Shown here: piece by piece, positions 44,770 to 56,644 of the stretch
Layout of the letters: each line of letters begins with the position of its first letter
How positions within the stretch are numbered: the first letter of the stretch is position 1
NCBI GenBank assembly: GCA_028023455.1
Contig: JAQFVV010012496.1
Coordinates: 2,358,001-2,422,000 of the forward strand
Source of the DNA: Epiperipatus broadwayi
Taxonomy: Eukaryota > Onychophora > Udeonychophora > Euonychophora > Peripatidae
DNA: 64,000 nucleotides
Reading direction: 5' to 3'
Position numbers and translations under genes: made by a program
Notes under the pieces: model-generated
The model's database searches: none
What the model saw: only the letters and a program-made list of their open reading frames with translations
What the model was told of the DNA's origin: nothing

Positions 44770-46190
44770 GATATTAAAGAAAATTATATTTGAATATCAT
44801 TTAAATGAAATTTAAATCAGCTTTTCCAATGTTATGAAACAAAAAAAATTAAACAAAATTTATCATAATTTTTTTATTTTAGATATGTCACATCTAAACT
44901 TAAATAAACATATACAACTGATAACTAAATGTATAATGAAATTCTAAAACTTTATATAATTGAATAAAAGTTTATAGTGATTTTCTTATTGTTAGTGTCT
45001 ATGGCCGAATGATATTCTCTGTTTGAAATGATTCAGACATATCAACTTGCACCAATATTTCTATATTTTCTGTTGCTGATTTGAACTTTTTATTAGTGGG
45101 GCCGGTGGTCAAGAAGTAACTGGAAATGTTGTTCATTTTTAAACTTGGGATAAACTTTCACACTAAAAAATAAATTTTAAAAAAAATGTCAAATATATGT
45201 AAAAGTTAACAAAATAAATATTCCGTGCATTGTCAATTACTAAGCAGATTCATTCAATCACAAACATCAGATGTTATGGGTCACACATGTGTCACTGTAA
45301 TCAGTCATTGACCACGAGTGACCAATAGGGATGTAAACGAGTCCACTTCTCACTGCATGGAAATGTCAGTTTCGAATCCATTCATATTTCATTTGATTCA
45401 GAAATACTATATATTTTTATTTGTTCGAATTATATAAATATTGATTTAATTATGTACCTGTGATACTGTCTCATGTAATTACATTTTAAACATTAAAAAA
45501 ATATACCTAAAGGGTGCCGACATGCCGTTCCACTACATTACATGACAAAAAAAGTCCTTTAAATAACATTAAAAGCTATGTGTTTTAGGATTGTACAATT
45601 CTGAAAAAGTATCGAAAATGCAATCGCAAAATCCATAGTAAAAGATATGTGGAAAACTTTTCAACATAATTTTTATCTAATGGATAAGAATTAATTAAAT
45701 CCATATTTTCCTGACAATCAGATTAATTTTTAATTAACTCATTTTTGCTTATTAACCCACTGATAACGAGAAATCATTCAAATTATTTTTTTCTTTTCAA
45801 GTAGTTCCATTCTTTTAGTATTTGTCACTGTTAAATGTTCTCATTTGATTTGTCATTTATCTACGCATTTTACGAAATGTTTAAATTTTAGTCACATTTT
45901 TCATCAAGAGATGCAACCCAAAAAAATAATTTGCATACATGATTTCAAATTTTTTATCTTTAGTGGGTTCTACTTTTTTTTTTTTTATCAGACATCTTTT
46001 TTTTTTATTTTTAAAATCAAAATGTATTAAAAAAAGTTTGTTTTTTTTTTTTTTATCAAAAACAGATTTATTCAACTATATATACAATAAAAAAAAATGT
46101 TAAAATAAATTATTAAAATTCAGCAATACATTTATAAATCAATAATTTACATAAAAAAGGAGAAAAAAACTCATTTTTTCAGAGTTAAAT
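44770..46190. other. AT-rich stretch; possible tRNA-like relics
   Basis: GGCCGGTGGTCAAGAAGTAA near 45101 resembles a tRNA 5' half, and CAGTTTCGAATCC near 45367 resembles a B box, but they are too far apart to be one unit. Overlapping frames at 45845-46075 come from T/A runs. Nothing else is seen. Confidence 0.3.
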
Positions 46191-46199
46191 GTCCAATAT

Positions 46200-46940
46200 T
46201 AATAAGATGCCATGTGGAATTTGCTATAAAGTGAGGAGCTAACTTCAAATGTCTTACTTAAATGTCTTTTAATTTCTGAAGAAAAATTAATTTGGGATCA
46301 GGCATAACTGACTCGAAGATTAGGATGCATCTTACAAACCATCGACAGAATGAGATGAAAGTGGCACTTCTTATAGCTGCAAAACCCCCAGAGGCAATAC
46401 CTTCTATGAACATGTTGATAATTGGATGTTTTCATGTATAAATTTGATTAATCAAGATTCTACAGCCCTGAAGAAAGGAACAGTTATTGAAAATATGAAA
46501 TATGGTATCATCCTCCCTCTTGCATAGTGAGCAAACAGTGTCCAAAGATGAAAAACCTCTGTACATCACAAGAAAGTGGCTTGTGGGAAATGCATTGAGA
46601 TTTAGCTTTAGTAGGAAGTCCAAATATTTTGGCTCTAGATTCCATCTTTTGTGTTTCTTTATAATGGCAAAGTTTGAACAGGTGAGAATGGTAGGATCTG
46701 GGATAATTGATGAAAATAAAAGAAGATAGGCATCTCAATAACGAAGTTTCATTGGTTTTGTTTGAGTTAAAGGTGTAAGAAATTTTGCAATGTCAATTAA
46801 GACTTGTGCCAGCCAACCATCATTAATTGAAGGTGGAGTATCTGTAGGATGAATATATAGAAAAGGTGAGTCATCAGGAAAAACCCCATTGACTCTTGTA
46901 ATGAGGTTATTTGATTTCTGTAGACAAAGAACCTAATTCA
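46200..46940 (-). pseudogene. Second zinc-knuckle LINE fragment
   Basis: Older copy of the same LINE type as 28490-30195. Minus strand, in order: PTDTPPSINDGWLAQVLIDI near 46800-46850 (equivalent of PPPIQSKWVMELLAY), FKLCHYKETQKMESRAKI near 46640-46680, then after a shift MDFLLKLNLNAFPTSHFLVM (46560-46623; equivalent of DFIIKFNLKALPTNHFLAY), a knuckle with the same C-x2-C-x8-H-x4-C spacing (VCSLC...FHIF...C), and IEGIASGGFAAIRSATF near 46380. The RT catalytic region is absent. Shifts and stops show it is dead. Similarity to the 28 kb copy is evident but diverged, so they come from different insertions. Confidence 0.85.
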
Positions 46941-46944
46941 TTTA

Positions 46945-47330
46945 ATTATGCACCTAATATTTTGAATAATCCATTATATACAATAATAAATGTAATAAAA
47001 GATTTGGACATTGATAATGTAATAAATGTTTCTATTAAAAATTTAAAAAAATGATAATATATTTTAATGAATATTTTTATAGTGTCATTTTCACCACCCT
47101 GTAGTTCATTTTGTTTTGTTTAATCTGCCTTTCTACTCTTTTAAAATCAATGATGAAATTTGCATAGTTGTAAATAGCAAAAAAGTTGAGAAAGTATGTT
47201 TTGCATAACACTGTGTTTAAATTTGCATGAATTAATTGTATTTTATTAGCATTCTCACAGTATATTGTTTTAGTTTTATTTCATAATATTAATGTGTAGA
47301 TGGATTGATCCTTAACACACAATGTAGTGT
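46945..47330. other. AT-rich stretch, nothing recognised
   Basis: No supported feature. Confidence 0.4.
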
Positions 47331-47334
47331 GTGG

Positions 47335-48350
47335 ACAGAGGCAAAATTTTCCATACAATAGCATCATTGAGTGCAAGCCAGAGTATTCAATGGATGCAGG
47401 AAGGTTTGTGCCTACTCATCCAATATCCCCAGATTAGTTTTTAGCTTGTGCTTTCATCAGTGAGAAGCCTTGGATCTGAGAGCAGTGTACTTAGATCTTA
47501 GGATATAATGCAAACTCCAGCAGCCATCTTTTACCTTTTTAGCTAACTATAAAGCTTTGAGTCCAAAATGAAAGGGCAATAATGTTTTCAATTCAAGCCC
47601 ATTGGTTTGTATAGTCATATAGATCTGAACTCAGTTCAGCATCAATATTTTTTTTTTGGTGTCTTTGATTCTTTAATAGCCACAGTCACCATAATCCTAT
47701 TGGGCAGGATTGATATTAAACCACTAAATGTGACATGATCACCATTCTTTATTCTGGTATAAGCACGAGGTAGAAACTAGTCTGGGGATATTGGATAGGT
47801 AGGCATTAGATAGGAATTTTATGCATAAACTTTCTTGCATCCATTGATTACTCTGGCTTGCACTGCATGAAGAGTTTTGCCTCTGTGTAAACAGCTTGTA
47901 GAAGCATAAAGAATGGTGATCATATAATGTTTAGTAGTTGATTTTGTCCGATAGCAGTATGGTGACTGTTGTTACTAAAAAAACCCAAGATGCCAAAGGT
48001 ATGTATGCTGAATTTAGTTCTTGTCTATCTAACTATACAAGTTAATGAGCTGGAATTGAAAACAGTGTGCTTTCATTTTGGACTCAAAGCTTTATAGTTA
48101 GCTGAAAAGGTAAAGAGTGGGGGAGGGGGGTTGCATTAAATCCTAAGATCTAAGTGCAGTGCTTTCAGATCCAAGGCTCCTCACTGATGAAAGCCACAAG
48201 CTAGAAACTAGTCTGGGGCTATTGGATGAGTAGGCAGTAGATAGGGATTTTATGCATAAACCTTGCATTCATTGATTACTCTGGCTTGCACTGAGTGGCG
48301 CTACAATATGGAGAGTTTTGCCTCTGTGTAAACAAAGAATGGTGAGCATG
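47335..48350. repeat. FB1 foldback element (copy 7)
   Basis: Left arm from about 47340 (CATACAATAGCATCATTG, AGTGCAAGCCAGAGTATTC) to about 47740. A short inverted partial arm follows (47760-47885), then the long right arm to 48325 (CTGAGTGGCGCTACAATATG, GAGAGTTTTGCCTCTGTGTA). The outer flanks ACAGAGGCAAAA and TTTTGCCTCTGTG are also inverted. Like copies 3 and 6 it holds a short foldback at its centre. It is more diverged than copy 4. Confidence 0.88.
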
Positions 48351-48354
48351 TTAA

Positions 48355-49265
48355 TATAGTATGTGCATGCATACATATTTAAAGCTTAAAAGGAAAAGTA
48401 GAAATGAACAGTGACAAAATTTATTGTATGTAATTGTTTAAAATACAATTTGAAATAACTTAAATATTAAGTAAGAATATTTCTTAGCATTTTTTTTTTA
48501 AATACTATATTATTTTTATTTCTTCCTGGTTTTGACAAAAATTTAAATTTTTACTGCAACAAAAATAAGTTATTTTTGTCTAAAGTGATTGCAGAATTCT
48601 AATCTGTTTTTACTTAAAGAATTAAAAAAAAATTTAAAGATTCGGAAGTTTTTGATTTATTTTTGTTTGATGTAAATTAAAAAACAAAACAATAGTAATT
48701 TATAATCTTGCTTTTATTAATTAAGATGTAAAACAATTATTGTTAATCATCCTTTTCATACATTCCATTATACTTCCTATAAATAATGGTTCCAATTTAA
48801 CTAATAGCATGTGAAAAGTCTAATTCAAAGGAAGGACAGTTTCTGCTAGTCTCCATGTTGGTCTAGTTTGAATTCCTGGAAAACTAAATGGGGAGAGATT
48901 GTCCATGATTCCGTAGGAAGTAGACATTGCTTGTCATGACTGATGTTTGGAAATTTACAAAAACTGGATTGAGTGGAAGAGTGCCAGCATTTATTTTATA
49001 TATGTGCTTATCAGGACATTCACACCAGCAATCTATATAAGAAGCTAGGCTACTGATTATGAGATACTGACGCTATATATGCACAGAAACCAAGTGAAAT
49101 CTATTGCCAGTTATATATATAGTGTTCTTATATGATATCTGTTTCACAAACATATAAGAACATCAGATGAAAAGATAATCAATTATTGGGTTAATGCATA
49201 CAATTTTGTGCATATCCGTTAAGTTACAGTGATCTTCCAGTGAAATTATTTCACTTCATTTTTTA
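48355..49265. other. AT-rich stretch; one weak tRNA-like relic
   Basis: GTCTAGTTTGAATTCCTGG near 48862 resembles a B box but no convincing A box precedes it. Nothing else is recognised. Confidence 0.3.
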
Positions 49266-49271
49266 AAAAAA

Positions 49272-49470
49272 GGAAAATTATTTACAATAACAGGAGGTAA
49301 AGAACTTACAAATAAAATTAAAAGTACGGATAAAAAATTAGTTAATAGGTAGAAAACATTTTTAAAAGAGGGAAAATTATTTACAATAACTGGAGATAAA
49401 CAACTTACAAATAAAATTTAAAGACTGGCTAAGAAATTAGGTAGAAATGCATTTGGAAAATCGATCTTTA
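49272..49470. repeat. 99-bp direct duplication
   Basis: Two units starting at about 49272 and 49371 share GGAAAATTATTTACAATAAC, AACTTACAAATAAAATT and related blocks with moderate divergence. Confidence 0.8.
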
Positions 49471-49660
49471 AATTTGTGAACTAAAAACAAAAGAAATGGA
49501 AGTAGAATTGCAAACACACAATGTTCACTTATCCAAAAATACTCATTTACAATTAAAGAATGGTTAGAGAAAAAATAATTTGGTTCATAATGCAAAGATA
49601 ATTAGAATTAAGAATTGAAATATTTTATTTTTATATAAGAATAAAGTCATGTATGCACGT

Positions 49661-49842
49661 ATTATATATGTTTAACAATTAATTATTTATATATTGTTAA
49701 AATGGAATAATATTCTCTTCTGTGTAATTAATCAAAATGATATTAATGATTATATATGTGTTTAACATTTAATTATTTATATATTGTTAAAATAGAATAA
49801 TATTCTCTTCTGTGTAATTAATCAAAATATTAATGATTGAAT
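49661..49842. repeat. 88-bp direct duplication
   Basis: Two nearly identical adjacent units starting at 49661 and 49749 share TAATTATTTATATATTGTTA and TATTCTCTTCTGTGTAATTA. Confidence 0.9.
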
Positions 49843-49849
49843 TTTTTGT

Positions 49850-50285
49850 ATTAACATATATTCACAAGTGTGCATACATTTCTGTTTATTTAATCTTTCA
49901 TCTACATATCAAAATTTAGAACTAATTTTTGTTAGTGCATCACCTCTTAGCCATTTTTGGCCGTATTTTATTCATTTTATGCTCATTTTACTGTAAAAAC
50001 TGAGCTTAATCTGTATTATTATTTTAATTTTCAAAAAAATCTGCAGATGGCAGTATTTTAGCAAAAAAAATATTTTTTGTTTGATGCATATAATATTACA
50101 AAAAGCCGACTATTCATCTCGTTTCATCTGAGATGATATTTGAAAGAACTGACTGTCCATCCCCCACTATTGTTGAATAGGAGTTGTTGTCAACATTACA
50201 AATTACCCGCAATTTTTTTTATTCTTTTGTAATAGATCATGAAAATATATTTTTCATAATTATTTTCATTTATAATTAATTTTTT
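49850..50285. other. AT-rich stretch, nothing recognised
   Basis: No supported feature. Confidence 0.4.
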
Positions 50286-50287
50286 AC

Positions 50288-50400
50288 AATCTCTGATGAT
50301 GACTGCAGGATAGTTGAAACTGTAAGAGTAAAGTTTTGGTATAGAAATGGTGTTGATAAGTGTGTAAGAAGGTTGGAAATGGTATCATATGTAAATATAG
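50288..50400 (+). repeat. Solo hammerhead-like unit
   Basis: CTGATGA at 50293-50299, extra T, then GACTG, CAGGA, TAGTT and GAAA at 50316-50319, followed by CTGTAAGAGTAAAGTTTTGG and GTGTAAGAAGGTTGG, the same downstream order as the right arm at 44.7 kb. Two substitutions weaken the stem (CAGTC to TAGTT, giving G-T wobble pairs). Confidence 0.65.
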
Positions 50401-50409
50401 AAATCATAC

Positions 50410-52900
50410 ATAAAAAAAAGGCGGAAGAAGAAAATTATATTGACTAGTATTCTATTTAAATATAGACCTTTATTCAAAAATATTTAATTTCTAGAATAAT
50501 TAATAGAAATGAATAACACTTAACGGCTATTTATAAATCAATGATATTTGACAAACCCAAGTAGAAAACATCCATTTTTCATAATTATTTACATACTTAT
50601 AATTATTTTTCACAATATATTGATGAATAATGTGATTAGATTTAGATTTTTATTAATAAATATTTAATTTTAGAAGAAGAAAAAACTAGAGAAATTAACA
50701 ATCAGCATTTCTACTTCTAACGCTAGAAAATCATAGTGACTACACATTGTAATTGGTTGAAATATAATTTTTGTTTTACTTCCGGCAAATGTTGGCGATT
50801 TTTCTTCTGGCAAATGTTGGTGATTTTTCTTCCATTTTTTTTATAATCATGACTTTTTTTATATATATATTTGAAAAATTTGAATTTAAAATAATTCAAC
50901 TTTTAGAAGCTACATTAAACAATTGTCATTATTTTACTTTAATATTTTTACGGAAAAAAACGTAACTGATGAATAAGAACAAGCGAAGTTTGACTCAATC
51001 TGATGAATAAGAAAATCCATATGGTTAAAGGCTAATACAATTTACAATTAATATTAGTTTGATTAAATGTTTCGAATGTTCACTAAGTAAACGTTCATGC
51101 CATACGTTAAGTTTTGTTAACTATAGCTGAGCGTGTGCTGTCAGACAGTGAAACCAGATTATGTATATGTGTAAATTGTAATTTAAACCATGTTAAATTA
51201 TTTAGTACTCAATTTTTTTTCAGTCCTTAGAAATAATATTCGACATTTATAAGCAGTCAAAATCATATTAGTTTATTTGTAACGTAGAGTATCTATCAGA
51301 TTTTCCATTTTTATTATTGTTTTGCTTCTTATTAATCCAAAAATGTATTAATCATTATTTTAAGTTATTCCAATGAAATGATTTAATACTAGGGAATATA
51401 AATTGTGTGCATTTTCTTTTGTTCACAATGTTCTTTCAATCCCAAACTAGCTCTAGACTAATGGAATATGCAAAGTATGTGTGGATGATTTTCTTTAAAA
51501 TTATTTAGATGTCATTAAATTAAAGAGCATTTTTAAAATCTACTTATTTTTTTGTTTTACGATGATAACTATTTCATTGATGGCTAGTATATTTTTGGTA
51601 CTTGTTGGCCCCAGAGTATTGATAGAATTCCAACATTTTTTATTATACTTATTTTAGTACTTATGTATGTGCTTTTGAAATATTGATGATTATTCTTTTA
51701 CTAGAAGTATATACTCTTATTCTTCTCCTTTACTTTCTTTGCATTTCTTCACATATATTGCTTATAATTTCTTTCATATACACTTTAATGCAAAAAAATT
51801 TTATAAAACGTCTTTATTTTCCTGATAGTTTTGACTGTCCAGCAGTCTTCCTCAAAGCTTTCTGGACCTTTCTTTACTTTTTAAAATAACTCTTTTATAA
51901 TATTATCCCAAGTTTGGCATTAGCTAGATGAAGATTAGCCTAAGATTTTATAGTATCCAATCAGAGAGAATAACTGGTGCCTATTGGTTGTTGATTTTTT
52001 GCTGACCATACTGTTTATTATCTATTATTATTTATATTTGGTCTTTTGGTCATTGCTGATTTCTCTGCCCTTATTTCTTAAAATGTTTGATTGCTTATTA
52101 GGTATTTTCCATCACTTTCTCCTCATAGTTATAAATGGTCATCCAATTGTAGGCCAATGATCATCAATTCTGGTGTTTACTTCTACAAAAGGACCACCCG
52201 ATTTGTAACTGAAACTTAAAATTATGCCTGAGAAACAAAAGCCTGCATTTATTATACAAAACTAAAATAGATATAAAAAATAATAATAATTGTGAAATAT
52301 GTCATGTATATATATGATTTGTTTATTCAGTGATTGATAATTGATTTTTAAGCTATAAAATAGTAATGATGATGTGCATATAGAAAAAGTTTATATTTAA
52401 AATAGCTCCGAAGAATCTAGCAAGATTCTATCAGATTGGATGATTATTTTGGCTATTGAAATTTGTTTAATTGTACCTTCAGTTACTGGTAATGGAATAA
52501 TGATTTTGTCATTAGCATGGGGATTCTGTGTTCTCATATGATTTCACCGTGGTTCCATCTCAGGCACTTCACCAATCCATTTTTCATGTTTTTTATATGT
52601 AACAGCCTTTAAGACTCAAATGAGCGAAGCTTAAATTTCAGGGGATTCACAATGTTTGTGTACTAGAATTAGTATTCAAGTCTCGGCAATCCTTCATGAT
52701 CAGGACATGGAATGGCAAAGATTTTACTAATATTCATATTTAGGATTTTAGGTAGCTTATAGGGTTTAAATCAAGGTAGCACTTCTGTTTTGTTCATTTT
52801 ACTCTACATTTTATAACCTGGTGGCAAATTCTTCATGTATTGCAGGATTGTAAATGACTAATTTCATTTTGTTTTCCTGAAGGTTTATGATGATGGTATT
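50410..52900. other. Long AT-rich non-genic stretch
   Basis: A tandem pair of CTTCYGGCAAATGTTGG(C/T)GATTTTTCTTC units lies at about 50780-50830. A degenerate minus-strand member of the GACTG...CAGTC motif family lies at about 51821-51865. GTATTCAAGTCTCGG near 52672 is B-box-like. No coding feature is supported. Confidence 0.4.
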
Positions 52901-52909
52901 TTAGTTTTA

Positions 52910-53465
52910 TTTATATGTTGAACTATTTCCATCATCTAATATAAGTATTGAATGACTTAAGAAAAATTTAACTTTATTTAAATATTCCAAATATATTCAA
53001 CTGTTAATAATAGCACACAGGTTATTATATGCACAACATTTTGAGTGGTACTATTCTCTCCTCCTCTTCGGGTCTTGCTGGCCTGAGCACTGACTGTATT
53101 AGCACAGGAATCGACCCTGAACCCTTAGATTTTTGAATATTAAATTTTAAGATAACGCTCTAACCAACTGAACCATCTTGTCAGGTTAGTCAGTTACCTT
53201 AAAATCCAATATTCAAGAATCTAAGGGTCCAGGTTTGATTCCCATGCTAGTACTGTCACTGGTCAGGCCAGCAACACCTGAAGAAGAAGGGAGAATAATA
53301 CCCCTCAAAACATTGTGCATAGACTAACCTGTGTGGTATTACTAACAGTTGAATGTATTGGAATATTTAAATAAAGTTAAATTTTTCCAAAGACATTCAG
53401 TACTTATATTAGATGATGGAAAAAAGTCCAATATATAAATACTATTAAAATGTAGAGTATATGAG
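52910..53465. repeat. FB2 foldback element with tRNA head (copy 2)
   Basis: Palindrome of about 550 bp. On the minus strand, the left arm holds an excellent tRNA 5' half, AAGATGGTTCAGTTGGTTAG then AGCGTTATC (about 53154-53183; A box), followed by GGGTCGATTCC (about 53110; B box). The right arm has TCTAAGGGTCCAGGTTTGAT then TCCC in the mirrored position. The outer arms carry TATTTAAATAAAGTTAAAT and GATGATGGAAA with complements on the left. Hence two tRNA-derived SINEs face each other head to head. The right arm also has CCTGAAGAAG...CAAAACATT, the diverged hairpin motif. Confidence 0.85.
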
Positions 53466-54850
53466 CACAGACTTTCACATGATCCTCCACTCTATCTCAT
53501 AACACTGATATACTTGAACACATATGTCGAAACGATAAATAATCACCAATATACGCATTTCATGCTAAACCAGCAATCATCAGTTGGTCCAGATTATCAT
53601 CTGTACACATATATGCAATAAATGCTCAAGATATATTAAAGATAGCCAATCATCATACTTTAATGGACAAGCTTACTGATCTCATTAATTGAACCCGCTT
53701 GATGGTTGTTGTTTTTTTAACTGTGATCAGATAAACTGAATGTGTTGCTTTTACAACGAACATCTGAACGTTAGATATTGCTTAAAAAACAATGCTAAAA
53801 AATAATATGAAAGGAGTAACGCTAACTATGGTGGTCGAGAGATCAGCGTGACTGCCTTGTAAAGAGGCAGTTGCCCGGCCGATGCTATGACACGTAAAAA
53901 AAAACAAAAAACTATCATAAATATATATATTAAGTAAATTTGGCTGCTGATAATTAAAACATTTTTTTCTTCTTGAAGTGGAATTTGTTACTTCAAAAAT
54001 CATTAAGAGGTTATTATGTTATGAATTTTTTTCCCAAGTTAATTTTGGTAGACCGTTTGATTTTGTTCTTTCGTTTGTTAGATATTATAGTTTAAGTAAA
54101 TTATCTCATAGTATGTTGCTATTTGAATCGAACACTATTTCCAGTAATACCTTTAGGCAAAAACATAAGATATGGATAGTGTTTATATGAAGTGAAATAG
54201 TCATTACTGAGAATGGAAATAGTGACTGATAAAGGTACTTATAGCAAAAAAATGTGGTAGGTATAATAATTAGCAATGGTAATTTTATGAAATGCATTTA
54301 AGAATTTTACCCTTTGCTATTCGCTATATAAAATATACAGTATGTTATCTTTTCTGGCGTGATAAATGTTCCAGTATTTTGTTTTTTGTCAGAACCACTT
54401 AGCTGAAATAAATAATCTGGTATTCAAAAAGTTAACGAAGTTTGAAATAAAGAATTACTAGAGATTTTGTGCAAAAATGCATATTAAATATTGCCTTTAT
54501 AATCCATTTATCATATAGTTAAGCTGTAAAGTATATAAATGCATTTGAAAATCAAATAATTGAAGTAAGTAAGAAGGAGTTATGGGGTGTAGTGGATTGA
54601 AGTCTGTCAGTTTGGCTATCTTAATATAAGCTGAGCATTGATGGTATATGTGTGTGGAGATGATAATCTCGACCAACTGACAAGTGCCGGTTTAGCACGA
54701 AATCGTCTATTGGTGGTTGTTTATATTTTCGATATGTGTGTGACCAAGTGTGTCAACAATATGAGATAGCGTGGATAGTTGAGGGTCGTGTGAGAGTCTG
54801 AGCTCAAACCCCCTATATATTACATATTGGAGTGCAGGTATGAAAAAGCC
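53466..54850. repeat. FB3 foldback element with long spacer (copy 2)
   Basis: Left arm about 53466-53690 (TGAGCACAGACTTTCACATG, CAATCATCAGTTGGTCCAG, GCTCAAGATATATTAAAGAT) and right arm about 54600-54840 (GCTATCTTAATATAAGCTGA, CGACCAACTGACAAGTGCCG, GAGAGTCTGAGCTCAAACCC) are inverted copies. The ~900-bp spacer contains the SINE at 53828 and otherwise AT-rich DNA. Open frames in the spacer (53782-54297) have no recognised motif. Confidence 0.75.
53828..53912 (+). mobile_element. tRNA-derived SINE, B box deleted
   Basis: GGTGGTCGAGAGATCAG (A box), GACTGCCTTGTAAAGAGGCAG, then GTTGCCCGGCCGATGCTATG and an A-rich tail. Relative to the member at 55.88 kb it lacks about 19 bases that contain the B box. 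The gap lies between two GG dinucleotides, suggesting a small deletion by slippage. Without the B box it should not be transcribed by pol III. Confidence 0.85.
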
Positions 54851-54854
54851 TGTA

Positions 54855-55630
54855 CTGTAGAAAAAATTCATATATTAAGAAGTATAATAAACTACGTGCT
54901 TTTTTTTTTTACTCTCATTTATTTCTAACTATTTAGCACTTTTAGAAAATGTAAGAATTCCTTTTAAAATGATAGAAAATTGAATTCCTGTTCAGTTTAT
55001 TCAAAGCTGGCAAGGAAGTTTAATTTCAGACTGAAATGAGCTCCAGCAAAGATTTCAGGTGGGATTTGTAGTCCTAAAAACAAAAATGATGTTAAATTTG
55101 AGCTAAACTTTTATTTTAGTTACATTAATTTGGAAGCCGTCCAGACGTTTTCTGAAAGGAATGAACATTGAAAAATTTTGGCGAATTAGCAACAGACGCT
55201 GCATTTCATTCCGCCAAAACGGAAGTAAAGTTGATTGGGGGGGGGTGTGTTTAAAAACGTTCTTTATAAGTGAAATATTACGTCTAAACTATGTTTTGAT
55301 CACTAATTCATTGATGAGAATGATAGAGCTCAAAGGTTCCTGGGTCAATTGCTATCCGGGGGGGGGGGTCGATTTTAAAGGAGCTACTGTTCTCAAACAA
55401 TCGCTTTGGTGCTCAAATGGCGACCACGTAAGAGAGTAAATGTATAATAGAATGAATAAGATAATAATGCTATTATTTTTTAATGTTCTTTCTTGACAGC
55501 TTATAATAGATAACGTTAGGAATTTTATAAAAAAATTATTTAAAGCAAGTCTGCTTACTTTAATCAAAACAATAAACATTACGATTATTATTGTGTGTGT
55601 TGTGATTATTAATAAATGTTAAAAAATATT
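54855..55630. other. Non-genic stretch with poly-G run
   Basis: An 11-base G run lies at about 55358-55368. The plus open frame 55161-55439 (92 codons) and the minus frame 55352-55579 cross this region; neither has a recognised domain. It may be a relic of an unidentified element. Confidence 0.4.
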
Positions 55631-55636
55631 AACAAG

Positions 55637-55730
55637 TGTTGGTGGTCGAGTGGTCAGCACAGCCGCCTTACAAGCAGTTGTCCCGGGGTTCGCTTCCCAG
55701 TCAAAGCTTTGACACATAAAAATATATATA
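55637..55730 (+). mobile_element. tRNA-derived SINE
   Basis: GTTGGTGGTCGAGTGGTCAG (A box), CACAGCCGCCTTACAAGCAG, GTTGTCCCGGGGTTCGCTTC then CC (B box GGTTCGCTTCCC), TTTGACACAT and an A/T-rich tail. Same family as 38644-38747. Flanking duplications are not clear because both flanks are AT-rich. The open frame 55616-55801 is a shadow. Confidence 0.85.
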
Positions 55731-55881
55731 TTAATAGGGGTGACTATTTTCAAATTATATTTTTGGAATTGTTTTTCAATTTACAGGGTGGGAAAATGTA
55801 ACTAATAGTACAAAGAAACTAAAAATCATAAGTTGCTATAGAGATATTTTATGACATTCAAACATGAACTCGTGCTCAAAA

Positions 55882-55990
55882 GTCTTGCATTGGTCGTCGA
55901 GAGGTCAGCGCGACTGCCTTGCACTTGCAGGCAGTTGCCCGGGTTGCGGGTTCGCGTCCTGGCCGATGCTATGACACTTAAAAAAAAAAA
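55882..55990 (+). mobile_element. tRNA-derived SINE with 15-bp target duplication
   Basis: GGTCGTCGAGAGGTCAGCGC (A box), GACTGCCTTGCACTTGCAGG, GCGGGTTCGCGTCCTGG (B box), GATGCTATGACACTT and a poly-A tail of 12 or so bases. The flanks AACTCGTGCTCAAAA at 55867-55881 and 55991-56005 are identical, showing a recent insertion. The open frame 55851-56087 crosses it and is not a gene. A poly-G run of about 10 follows at 56033. Confidence 0.95.
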
Positions 55991-56219
55991 AACTCGTGCT
56001 CAAAACATAGTCATTGTTAAGCTCATCTTTAGGGGGGGGGGGTCATTTTTTTCCTCTATCTCTCTTTTAAAATTAAAGTGGCCATAGTCATTTGGAAATA
56101 ATTGTTGCTGATTATGGTGACTTTAAAAAGCCAGGGAAATTATTTCATTTTTTAATAAAAATATAAATAAAGGACTGTGTAATGGTGAAATCCTTTCTAT
56201 TAGCCCTATGCATTTGAAA

Positions 56220-56640
56220 GATAAATTTGAGTTTTATCATAAATAATAAACAATCATTAAGGAATTGCCTCTTTATCCACGTGCTGTATAGATTTTAACA
56301 CTTAAGGAATACTCTCCTTTCTAAACACAAGATAAAGTCTTTTGAAATGATGAATCCATCTTAACTTTTTTACCTAAGTTTATGCGTATAGGCAAATCTT
56401 AAGCATTTAGAAGTTAGAATGTGAAGATTTCTGTCAATCACTTAATTCCATTCACGTCTACTAACGTTTGCTAAATTTTTACAATTTACTGCACGTCACT
56501 ATTAGATATAATATTAAACATATATAACAAGTTATATATTTATCTAGCACTGTGCTTTTAATTTGTAACAATCATTAGGGAATCTTCCAGTGTATATGTA
56601 GAGGGACGATTCCCCAACGATAGTTACAAACACAAATTAA
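56220..56640. repeat. FB4 related fragment
   Basis: GGAATACTCTCCTTTCTAAA, AAAGTCTTTTGAAA, TTTTTTACCTAAGTTTATG, TATAGGCAAATCTTAAGCAT and TTTAGAAGTTAGAATGTGAA match the order of landmarks in the FB4 palindrome at 59.45-59.83 kb, arranged as one arm with some rearrangement. AACAATCATTARGGAAT also occurs twice here, at about 56251 and 56568. Confidence 0.55.
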
Positions 56641-56644
56641 AAAT

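Noticed and set aside
55352-55579. Open frames around the poly-G run at 55.36 kb
   Set aside because: Overlapping frames on both strands, one read through the G run, and no domain recognised.
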